NCBI GenBank assembly: GCA_038049695.1
Contig: CP142457.1
Location: 25,372,501-25,436,500, forward strand
Origin: Cinnamomum chago
Taxonomy: Eukaryota > Streptophyta > Magnoliopsida > Laurales > Lauraceae
Direction: 5' to 3'
DNA length: 64,000 bases
The notes beneath the pieces were generated by a model. The model saw only the letters and a list, made by a program, of their open reading frames with translations, ran no database searches and was not told the DNA's origin. Every line of letters starts with the position of its first letter. Within the stretch, counting starts at the first letter, position 1. The position numbers were made by a program, and so were the translations under genes. Below are positions 53,879 to 64,000 of the stretch, one piece after another.

Positions 53879-54413
53879 TTTTGCTTACTAGTAATATTTT
53901 ACTCTATATGGATGCAGATGCTTATGAAACTTACTCAAGGTATGCAAATGTGGTCAGTACAATTGGAGCTGGGGATAAGTAAATATTTTATTTCCTTTTG
54001 ACTTACTCAAGGAGTTTTTGTCACTACCAATGGCTTCAAAGGATAGTTGTAGAGCTTGCCTGGATCTTCAGAAAGAACCAGATGTTTCTCTAATAATAGA
54101 GTTAATCAGTTACGAGCCCTATCGTCACGTCCCAGACTCGTGAATCCCCTGATTAGCGTGGTTCTCGAGGTGTGACATGCGTACTCCTGTGAACTCGCAC
54201 CTATTCCGTACCAAGTCTGAATTCACGGAGGAGAAAATTCCACTTTTCACGTGTGATGATTGCTCACTGACACCTGTCAAAGAACATTTATTTGCAGAAG
54301 CATGTATATCATCAATAACAAAGCCATGAGCAGTCTATTAATCAATCCATTATATTACCATTAGTCTATAACAAAGCTAATAATTTAAACCTTCAATGCA
54401 TACTTAAACTAAG

Positions 54414-55787
54414 GGGTCGTTTGTCTTTTACGCGTGGGATATGTAAATATAATTTACACATGTAAATGATGAATATTCAAATTTTAAGTATATGTAACGT
54501 TTACACGTGTTTCTTTTTACAACGTTTGTCTAATAACACTATTTTCGCATCATTAACACATGTGATTCATTTTTTTATGCTTGTTTCAATGATATGTGTA
54601 TATGTATTAAATGATTTTATAAATGATACTTATTAATCATTAAATTATATTATACTATAATGATATGAAACGGAGACAAAAAAAGTTATGTTTTATATCA
54701 AAGTTTTCATTTTCATTTTAGATCCTTAAAAAAAAGAACATGTCTTTCAACATGAAATATACTTTTCAAAAATAGATATTTCTATCAATGATCGCCTTTA
54801 AAAAAATGCATTCCAACATGTTTGGTTAAGGAAATAAGAGTTTATAGTCTGATGGCTAAGAAAAATAGGATTGTTATTAATATTTTTATTAATTAATATT
54901 TAGTTCAATATTATCTTAATTCATTATTCAATTTGCATAAAGCTTAACCCATGCATCTCACCGGCTTTATGCTAATATTAATCAATTCTAGAAAGTTCTT
55001 AAAATGAGTATTTTATTGTTAAGTCCAATTATATTAAAAGTATCACAAATTTTATTATGGTTAAATAAAATTACATTTATATATTATTTTTTAATGATAC
55101 CATAATGCTATATAAAATATATTCTTCCTTTTCTCTTACATTCATTTATACATATTTAAATATTTTTAAAGTAATACAATAATAAATAATTTTAGAAAAA
55201 TCATTGAGATATTGGAAGAAAATCTAAAAGGAGAAGAGAAGATAGAGAATCAAATTCTGAAAAAATAAAGCTACGGAGTAAATATATTTTATAATTTTTT
55301 TATATATATAGCAAGGCTAGAGAGAGAAATAGAGAGGTACCTTCATAAAAGGAGATGAGATGCAGGGAGGGTTTTCATTCATATATAGGTTTCATCAGTT
55401 TTGACTCGTCTTTTATTATTATTATTATTATTTTGTAAGTGCGTAAAAGGGGGTTTCAAACTCATAACCTCTTTGATGGAAATGCCTCTTTTATTATTAT
55501 TTTTCTAAATGCATTGGATGGGGGTTTCAAACTCGGAATCCCTTTTTGATGGAAACCACCCCAAAATCAAACCGTCCGCCTCCAACGGTTATTCTTTGAA
55601 ATCACATGTGCTTTACTATTCTCTTTTCCCGCCTAAACTAATGTTCAAATCTTGCTCATTTTCACACCATTTACACATTTGATTTACACATAAGATGCGT
55701 AAATACTTGTAGACAAACATTACTGATGCGGAAATATTACACATATTCACCATTTACATATGTAAATGGGTGTAGGCAAACGACCCC
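54414..55787. mobile_element. Harbinger-like non-autonomous element, copy 2
   Basis: Starts GGGGTCGTTTG and ends CAAACGACCCC, a perfect 11-bp inverted repeat, flanked by TAA on both sides (54411-54413 and 55788-55790), the target duplication of PIF/Harbinger. Near both ends are TATGTAAAT/ATTTACATATG boxes shared with 5754-6537. At 1374 bp it has no transposase; an internal imperfect repeat (GGGGGTTTCAAACTC) lies near 55450-55560. Confidence 0.8.
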
Positions 55788-55914
55788 TAAGTGCAAGATT
55801 AACTATCTAGTCTCAAGTCATTATTACCGCACTTGTACATACTCTGGCAGTGAAAGCTAACCATTTACGATCAAGTCTCTAATATGAGGGGTTACTAGTT
55901 ATCCTCTTCGGTAA

Positions 55915-56142
55915 TATGGATCCCTGTGACACCAAGTGTAGCCACAGTTTGGCAAGTGCATGGTCGACTCAGTCATTTGTCTCTTTGCCCCACACACGTG
56001 CCACCATACATGTGCCATACCCAAACAAACCCTCGTTGGCCTCCCAAGCAGAAACCCTTCTCGCTGCTCTGCCCTCTCTCATCGATCCACCGCCGGAGCT
56101 CGAGCGATCGATCGCTGAAGACGTCTCCTCTCTCAGCCCTAA
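55915..56142 (+). other. Possible 5' leader of the decayed HMGB gene
   Basis: A locally GC-richer stretch with CT-rich runs, ending CAGCCCTAAG|GTGCTGC, which could be a non-coding first exon with its donor. The overlapping frames here are simple-sequence products. Confidence 0.3.
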
Positions 56143-56472
56143 GGTGCTGCTTCTTCTTCTTCTTCCCTCTTTTCTCTCTTCTTCTCCTATGTCCTCTTCT
56201 TTTCTTTTCTCTGTTTCTTTCCTGTACCATTTTTTCCTCATATAGTGTATATGTGACTACTTCTTGTTTTACTATTATATATTGTTTGTTTACATTTGTT
56301 TTGGGTCTAATCAGGTTTTTTAATTTGCTTCTTTCATTAATCTTGAACAAATTTTTAGGTGGTTTTTTTTCAATTTCTTATGAATTATGGATTATGTTGA
56401 TTTTAATTTGCCAGCTTCTTATGGGTGCTTTATTTTCCTTCTATTTAATGATCTCTTTGCTGTTTTTGAGCC

Positions 56473-58146
56473 ATGGTTTGTTCAGTGTTCAACAACGAAA
56501 GGAGAATGGAAAGGTAAGAAAGCATGTGATGCTATGTTGAATACTTTACAGAAGGTTAGAAACTTTGAGAAGCCAATTTAAGTTTTTATGTACTAAAGGA
56601 AAGAGATCTCCTATCCAAAACATACCTCCCCAGTTGATTTCTCCTCTTGTTTTACTAGGGTAGGTGAAGAGGGGTTATTTTCATGGGGGAAATGTGTAGA
56701 TCGAAAGTGCATTATAGCATCAAGAGAGGCCAACAGGCATAAGAACGTGGAGGCCAAGGAAAGGAATCCTGATTCTTGATACTATGCTTGGGCATTGTAC
56801 TCAGAGACTTTTGAATCCCTACTTATTAATAATGTTGGTTGGAAGGTGGAGAGTAGAGCATGAAGTGACCATTGTCAGCGTGCTATAGCTACTAGGCAAA
56901 AAAGAAAAAAAAATCACCCATACTTCTCTATGTAGGATTGCATTCTCCCCCAACCCTTTATTCAAACCTATTTGGCTTTTCTTTCTTTTCATGTTTCTGG
57001 GGTCTTTGTGATACTGATGAAAGGAAAGAGATGTTGTGTTTCTTCAATTTCATCACTCTCTTTCTATCTTTCCATGGCAATGAAAGGGTTCTTTACCATT
57101 TGATTTTTTAATTTGACTATGATGACTGAAAGCCCCCTTTTAAACAATAAGTGAATTGGGTTGAGTTAGTGAAGAGAAAAAAGAAGTGGGTACTGTCAGT
57201 TTTTTTTTTCTTAAAGAGGTACATTTCTTCACAATGCATTTTTTTGATGTCTTATTTCAAGGTGTCAATCTCATTCTTATGTTCCCCCTCTTTTGCTTGT
57301 CCGTTTCATTTCTAAATGCCAGGAAGAAGGTGGCATCATCTAAGCCTAACGCAAAGAAGGGTCAGAAGGAAAATACGGTGAATGATCTAAACATATCCAA
57401 ACGTGCTCCAACTGCCTTCTTTCTTTTCATGTATGCAACTCCCTATCGATTTCCTTTTTTTTTTTTAAATTTTGTTATCAATATAGAGGATTGATTTTTA
57501 TTCTTAAAATTCCTTATTAAAGTGACACATTTCTATTTATATCAATGCAATTTAAGTAATGTTTAATTATGGATTGAATGAAATTAAAATTTGTGTCATT
57601 TGAATTGATGATTTATGAGCAATTTATATGCCTTCACTTAAATAAGTGCTTTATGGCAGGGATGACTTGAGCAAAGAATATAAAGAGGCTAATTTAGAAT
57701 TAAAAAAAAGTTTTTTAACCGTAAGACATCTAACATTTACCATTCATTCCTTTTGATGGGTTCCATTCACATTGCTATTAACTGTCATGAAACTATGGTG
57801 GTTAAATCTTCTCTTTGATTTGTAAACAAATGGTTGCAAATAATTGGAACGCGGAAATCCATGACACTATCAATTGTCATGAAACTATGGTGGTTAAACC
57901 TTCTCTTTGATTTGTAAACAAATGGTTGCAAAGAATGGGGTTTAGAAGTGGAAACCCATGAAGTAAGCACCATGTTTCCTCATTTATTTTCTTTTCTCAA
58001 ACGCTACTTTGTCATTAGGCTGCTGACATGTTTTCATTTTGTTACCATAAAACCCAAGAAAAAAGAAACCTTACTTGGATGGGTGCTCAGAACCCAATGC
58101 AAAGTATAAGAAAGTTGTGGAAAAATACAATACTCAAAACTAACAA
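56473..58146 (+). pseudogene. HMGB-type chromatin protein gene, decayed, introns kept
   Basis: Exon 57323-57430 encodes KKVASSKPNAKKGQKENTVN then DLNISKRAPTAFFLFM. Its donor AT|GTATGC and the acceptor GCAG|G at 57660 restore the Met codon, and exon 57660-57720 continues DDLSKEYKEANLELKKS. This is the first half of an HMG box (KRPPTAFFxFMxDFRKxYKEANP), split where plant HMGB genes have introns. From 58019 the second half is recognisable (KKPYLD...AKYKKVVEKYN) but needs a frameshift and lacks the GKAAGxKWKS start. A possible first exon is 56473-56515 (MVCSVFNNERRMER), whose AACGAAAGGAG text looks like a lost ATGAAAGGAGG start. No acidic tail exon was found. HMGB proteins bend linker DNA in the nucleus; this copy looks dead. 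Confidence 0.65.
57783..57966. repeat. Tandem duplication, about 92-bp period, inside the HMGB remnant
   Basis: TGTCATGAAACTATGGTGGT and the following TCTCTTTGATTTGTAAACAA occur at 57783 and again at 57875, lying in the intron between the two halves of the HMG box. Confidence 0.85.
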
Positions 58147-59445
58147 GTATGTACCTTTTTTGTTGATGAATTCAATTGTTGTACACTTGGGATTCTTGTA
58201 TATGGCTGCACTTATCATGATCTATTCATTTTTTGTGGGAGCAAGGGATCTTAGATTTGAGAGAACTAGAGGAGACTTGGACGGCGATTTGTCAATTGGT
58301 GCTACTATGCGAGATAATTTTTTGTAAATGTACATGCTTCATTATAGTTAGAATTACCAATTCTCCTGTTCCTTATAAAACAAGTGTTAATTTCTACATA
58401 TTGGTCCATTCCATCTTGATTTCTAGCTTCGCCAAGGTTTTTTCAAGTGTTTGTGCACTTTTCAATCCTCTAAAATGGGTGAGCAGCAAAGAACGGCTAT
58501 AATTTCCTTTTGTTGCTAATTTAGATTGACAAAGTATATTGAGTCAATAGTTTGAATGGTGTCATTGGACATACTAATAAGCTTATTCTGAATTTTGAAT
58601 GCACCATGTTTTGGAATTTTGAATACTTGCCATCCCATGTTTCCTTGAATTGCAGTCACAAATTATGGGATGCTTCAAAGTTTGTAATTTAAGAAGCCTT
58701 ATTAGGGTATTTGGATGAATTAAATTTTTGTTTCAAGGAGTTCTACAAAATTCTCTAAATTATATATTTAAAATTTAGAGGGAATCTCGCTTGAAGAATT
58801 TGGAAATCCTAGACTTCCTCGACAGCAATTATCCACAAAAGGTCACAATTAGAAATAGAATTGATGTTTTTCCTCTACTTTTCCTTGATTTGCTTGCAGT
58901 CTTTTGTAAGTAGGATAGAATGATTTTGCTTGTTAAGACTAATGATTTGGATTTGATGCCAACTTGGGCTCGGGGCACATTGTCCCCCTTGAATTGAGTC
59001 GAGTTAGAATGAGTCTTTTAGTAACAAAATTACGTGCAACACAAATTCATTAGTCCCTTTTTTGGGGAACTTCTTTTGGGATAAAATTTGAGGATATGCC
59101 ATAATTTAGGTGCCAGCATATTCATTCATCCCTTTTTTCAGGCATTTGCAAATATTAATGATAGCTCCTATTTCTTCTTTCTTTAAATAGTTTAAGAATC
59201 AAACTTCTGTGGACAATGAATGTGTTCCTCTCTCTCTCTTTCCCCCATTGTCTCAGCTTCGAATTTGTGTGGTCATCATACTATCATCAAGGTATGAATT
59301 ATTCTTATTGTTACAACATTTGGTGTTGTTGGTTCATCGAGTTCTGTGCATGATTGTTTTATAGAGTTCAATTCGACCTGATGGATTGCTGCTAAGCTTA
59401 TTAAATATTTATGATCATATTTTACTCATTTCTCTTCTCTTGCAG
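58147..59445. other. Between HMGB remnant and coiled-coil exon, no gene
   Basis: AT-rich. The stretch 58296-58384 has a diverged copy at 63622-63711. Confidence 0.4.
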
Positions 59446-59512
59446 TTTGAAAGGATTAATCAGGAACAGGAAGTCCAAATTCGAAAAACTCAACATACAC
59501 TTCAAGTAGCAG
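59446..59512 (+). pseudogene. Isolated exon of a plant coiled-coil protein (At4g31340-like)
   Basis: A good acceptor (TCTCTTGCAG|TTTG) is followed by FERINQEQEVQIRKTQHTLQ and VAE, then a donor (GAG|GTGTGC). The peptide resembles, from memory, the KINEEQxxxIRKTERALKVAEE segment of plant proteins annotated as myosin-heavy-chain-related. I found no other exon of such a gene within the window. It may be a captured or orphan exon, or part of a gene mostly outside. Confidence 0.35.
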
Positions 59513-62500
59513 AGGTGTGCCTGCAAATTTTGAAATCTAAAGGTATACAATCTGAACAGCTTACCTACTGTCAATTGGTTAAATGACCTTTCTATAAAAT
59601 AAAAAAAATTCTATTCACATCTCCAATCTCATTTCAACTCGAGCACTTACCCCAAAACTGAATTTCTATCATGTTTCATTTCTTGACCAAATATATGCAG
59701 TTAAGTATAGTATACTTGGGCTTTAATTTTTAATTTTAGTTTTTCCACCTGCTTTTATTTGTCGTACAGTTCTTTCTTGGGTTAGGAGCTTCTTCTTTTG
59801 CAAGTTGTTCCTTGTGGTACCTTTTGATGCTACGTGTTGATTCAAAACCCTTGCTTCTGGAACCCACTTATATGCAAGAAATGTTTTGTTTTTGCCACAC
59901 CTTATGCAAATGAAACGTCTTTCATTTCATCTAAAATATCTATTGAAGATTATATTGATCAAGCATTTTAAATTTTTTTTTAATTTGTTCATTTGATTTA
60001 ATCATCTTCTGAATAGCATTTTCCATTTAAATATCAGTTTTTTTTTTTTTTTTTACATGCTTATTGTGAACCTAAAATACAAGCATATAATAGTATCTTA
60101 TAATATGTTGCTATAGCTGAAACATCTTTGTGGCATCCATATAATGCCTCTGTGAGAGTCACAACAACAAATGGAGAATCCAATATCTGCTCACAAGGTC
60201 ATATATACCCCTGAAATCTTTGTTAGATGCGCCTCTGAATGTGAACTCACTATGTACCTTAGAAAATGCTTAGACTAAAGCTTTTTACTAATGGTGGTGC
60301 TTTGTTATTACATTAGATATTTTTGTAGGTTTTTAAACTTTTCTATCTGCATTTTATTAACACACTTAGCTAACTGATCTTCCAATATATTCTGCATTAT
60401 TCTACACCTTCTAATTGCATCATATATATATATATATAGTTCTGTTTTATTCATTAATGAACTCAAGTAGACAATGTTTAAGCTTTTTTTTAATGACAGT
60501 AAACATGTCACTTTCAGAATCAGCCTATCGTATATATTATAAAACGGGAACTTCTCCTTCCTGCTTCCTCCTCCTTCCCTTCTGCTTCCCTTTCTCCTTA
60601 TCTACATACCCATATCTAGAAAATAGAGTTCCACCTCCTGCTTTCCTCTCCTAGCTGGTTCCTCCTGTCTCCCTCTCACCTCAGAGAAAAGTAGTGCTTC
60701 ATCTCAATAGCTGTTGAGACCAACACATCAACCTCTTCTTTATCACCAAAAAAAAGTGGCGACTCATCTCAATCCCTGCTGAGCCCAACAGCATGTTTTC
60801 CTTTCTTCCCTGAGGCCTTGGTCTTGAGGTAGTGTCTATTTGACTCTCTCAATCTCATTTTTCTTTTGACAGTAGAAAGATGCATGTTTTACTTCCTTAC
60901 ATTTTGGGTTCTGGGTTTTGGAGCATTTTGGAGTTCCAGGTCTCTAAACCATACTTGTGTGAAATTAGGTGCCATTAAATAAACAATAGAGCTTTTAATT
61001 TTAGGGCTTTTGATTTGTGTGTTGGGTCTTAATGTTCAAGGTCTCCAAAAAGTACTCTTGTGAACTTGATTTTCATGCTTTGATGGTTATCATTATATGC
61101 GTCACTGTTCTATCTTTGAATGTCAATAATCTGAGAGTTCCAGGGATTTTTTTTTAACAAAAAAAATTGAACTTCTTTTAGATATACAAGGATTGACACA
61201 TCCTCAATTTTGAAGAAGTCTCTGAGCCCCTCATGATCTTAAAGTTTAACTGGCTTTGCTCTCTCTTTTGTTTTCTTTCTAGAAGTGGGATTTACTATAT
61301 TCTGGGTGAAATAACAATGATAGCATTTTTTCTAAAGATATGTTCTTAATTGCCAATTTTTGGGGTTTTGGGTATGCATCAATTAAACATGAAACGGAGC
61401 CCGTAAGAATGATCTGATGGATTATATAGTTAATGGGAATCCGATTCTTGATAGATTATTTTCCATGAATGAATTACCAACAAGGACATTTTCAAATTTG
61501 TTTGATGGCATAGTCAGCTCCTTAATTTTTTGCTTAAGGTTTCCAAACACTTCTTTCTTCCAAGTCTTCAGACCCTTCTATGGGAGCTTAGTTGAATCAT
61601 ATGTTCTTCCAAAATCCCCATTTTAAATCAGTTGAATAAGAAATTTCCTCATTTTTTTGCTTATAATTTAGAACTTGTTACATTATTTGATGTTGTTGTT
61701 GTAATAGAGGGCAAAGTTAGGCTATATTTTCCTTTGCCGGTTTCATATGTGTGTTGATTGGGTGGAGTTTGGTTTTTGATTGAGGAGGTTTTTTTTTTTT
61801 TTTTTGGTTCTTAATTAGCATGAACACCAATTGTTTGATGAAATGCTACTAAAGGTATTTTTATAAGTTGTGCTTGTACTAATCTCTTAGCCAGATAGTC
61901 TAATCTTTCAATATTTGTAGAAAGTCAACCCCAAATGAGTTGTAATTCTGCCTTCTCATTTGGAACCACATTGGTGGTGTTTGTTTTGTGGCTAAGATTG
62001 TGGGGAGGAGTTGGTAATGATGATGGAGGGATGGTTATGTGGGTTTTGATGCATACAATATTGGCGATGGTTTCACCAGACTTTGATAATACTTCGAATC
62101 AAATGGCTGCTGACACTCCAGAGTAGTAGCATTGTGAGCAAAATATATGGCAGCAGTTAGTGTGGGAAGGGCCTTGGGCATCCATGAAAAATGTAGCTTC
62201 TTAGAAAAACATAGTTCGTTGCTAGGTGAATGTTAAAAAGATAATCTCTATTATCTACCAACAAAGATGTATATTATGTTTAGTAACTTTAGTTAATAGG
62301 TTTGACAACAGTTGATGCTTATGATGGACATGCTGACTAAACACATTCGAGCTTGAATGATTAAATAATTGCATCCTTACATACAGGAAAAACAGATCCA
62401 AGCAACAATGTTTAATAGGGCAGCAACCAAGTTCTTCCCTAACTTTGAGCTTGGAAAGGTTTATTAAATCTTCAACGGAGAACAATATTTTGAAAATGAT

Positions 62501-63621
62501 TTTTGTTATAATTAGGACATAAGTATATCATATTTTGGATATAACAACCCAATCACAGCCGAACTAATTAGATATAATCATGAATAGATTATTTTACATG
62601 TGTTTCTTTCCTTTTTATTATCTCTTGGTAATATAAATATTGTAGGATACCTCAATGAAACACATCCCAGTTTTCTCAAATTATCATATAAAATTCTGTC
62701 ATTTCTGTATTTTTGGCTTTATTTTCTATTACAAAAACGAGCGTATATCCCTTGTTTAAAACCCATTTGTAGATTTTTTTAAATGCAGGAATTTAGTTAA
62801 CCAGTATCTCTGATGATAAATAAGATTTATTTTTATATGCTATTTCGATTCATGAATCCTTAGTTCTTTGGTCTTGTTTTCAACCATTTCCATATTTGAC
62901 TCCCGGTGTTCTTTCTATAGGGCGGAAACATTTTACTCTTAATAGATTACAGTAAAGTAGTACGTACCTTTTGGATTGTATTATCATAACAATCTCTTTC
63001 TTTTTTTTACCCCTCAGATTCTTCATAAAACCCATGTCTAAATCGGAGGGACTCAAGGATTTCTCATAATCTTCATCTCGGGTATGAATTGAATTTCTAT
63101 GATTTTTTTTTTCATTGAAGGTTGAATTGTATTTTGAAATGAATGGTGATGGAGAAGTGAAATTCCTTTGATGAATGGATCAAACACTAGAACAAATGAT
63201 ATCACGACCACAATGATCTAGGGCATGCTCATTTATATTGAATGTCCATGAATGCATAGCAATTCATGGTCAAATGAGCTCCACAAAAACATTATTAAAG
63301 AGTGGGGTCAAAAATAAAAGGTGGAGGTCCAAATGAGACCTTCACTTTCCTAGGGTTTTAATTATTACGATGATGTTTGCATATTCATTTCCATCTCCCT
63401 TCGATTGAATTTCCATATTTAACTTATTAATCAATTTCTGAATCTTCTACAATTCTCTACAATCAAGTCTCTTTTCTGGTTATTTTTCATTATTTTTGTA
63501 AAATTATATAATCCTTTTTCATTATTCTATCTAGATTTTTTTTTTGGATTTTGGGTTTTATTTTAGGTTTCCGGTTTGGATTTTCTATTCTGTTTTCATT
63601 TTTTTTTTTTTTGGATTTTGT
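59513..63621. other. Right-hand region, no gene called
   Basis: AT-rich with long T-runs (61790, 60040). A CT-rich segment at 60550-60700 resembles a plant 5' UTR but no following coding exon was recognised. Parts of 59935-60522 recur at 63838-64000. Confidence 0.35.
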
Positions 63622-64000
63622 TAAATGGTGCTACTAACCAAGATTCTTTTATATACTACATGCTTCATTGTAGTTTGAATTACCAATTCTCCTTTTCCTT
63701 ATAAAACAATTATTTGTCTTTTTTGAGCTGCAAAACTAAGTAGATAACATTTATTTTATGATTTCAATAGCTTTTGTTTTCATTTTATTGGTTGCAAGTT
63801 CTGTTGATACTCTTACACTTCTTAAAATTTTGATGTCAGATATTTGTTGAAGATTATAATGATCAAGCATGTTTGATGTTCTGCATACTTTATTTTTTTT
63901 ATTCATTTATGAATTCAGGGCATAATAAGAACTAGGCACTATATGTTTAATCGTTATTTTTTTCATAATGCTAAATATGTCACTATGACACTGAGCCTCT
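63622..64000. repeat. Second copy of a duplicated segment
   Basis: Three blocks match earlier DNA in the same order: 63622-63711 with 58296-58384 (GAATTACCAATTCTCC then TTCCTTATAAAACAA), 63838-63872 with 59935-59975 (GAAGATTATAATGATCAAGC), and 63890-64000 with about 60440-60522 (TTTATTCATTTATGAATTCA, then AATATGTCACT). The copy continues past the window end. Confidence 0.7.

Noticed and set aside
55916-56540. Overlapping frames up to 204 codons, Leu/Phe/Ser-rich
   Set aside because: CT-rich simple sequence read as protein; it looks more like a 5' leader and intron than coding DNA.

Overview
This is nuclear DNA of a flowering plant. It is AT-rich, and its coding signal is split into short exons with GT/AG borders. 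Plant-type repeats dominate: Copia and Gypsy LTR fossils, L1-type and RTE-type LINEs, tRNA-derived SINEs, and hAT-, Harbinger- and other TIR-bearing MITEs. Nothing in it is bacterial or organellar. I cannot name the species; the long, repeat-filled introns point to a medium or large plant genome.

The one intact host gene that I can read is a mitochondrial GABA transaminase (POP2/GABA-T family) on the minus strand, from the start codon near 36.9 kb to the stop at 3247. I placed 19 coding exons. All splice phases agree, no internal stop is seen, and together they encode 522 residues (516 from the second in-frame ATG). Coding sequence is under 5% of the 33.6-kb span; the rest is 18 introns of 79 bp to 9 kb.

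Layout: 0-3.2 kb is the 3' flank, with a hAT MITE inside a decayed LINE RNase H remnant. Introns 18 and 17 (3.3-8.2 kb) hold a tandem duplication, a Harbinger-like element and a GGTTCAAAATAG MITE. Introns 11 and 6 hold a truncated LINE with target-site duplications and a MITE with palindromic ends. Intron 4 (16.2-25.1 kb) holds a 2-kb LINE, a Gypsy-like LTR element with a Copia element nested in it, and a SINE. Intron 3 (25.2-30.6 kb) holds a microsatellite, a perfect 116-bp tandem duplication and a probable solo LTR, which itself contains an inverted-duplicated LINE and a small LTR fossil. Intron 2 holds a SINE with 16-bp target-site duplications and an RTE LINE end. From 37 to 55 kb the DNA is gene-poor and carries a second hAT MITE, Helitron-like ends, an AT-rich minisatellite, a second palindromic-end MITE, LINE pieces, a miniature LTR element and a second Harbinger-like element. 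From 56 to 58 kb lie exons of a decayed HMGB-type chromatin gene, followed by one coiled-coil exon near 59.5 kb. Parts of the 58.3-60.5 kb DNA recur at 63.6-64.0 kb.

I found no new gene system. The most interesting items are the repeats: MITEs whose ends are themselves palindromes, a LINE that inserted as an inverted duplication, two datable SINE insertions, and the nested LTR elements inside an apparently working metabolic gene.
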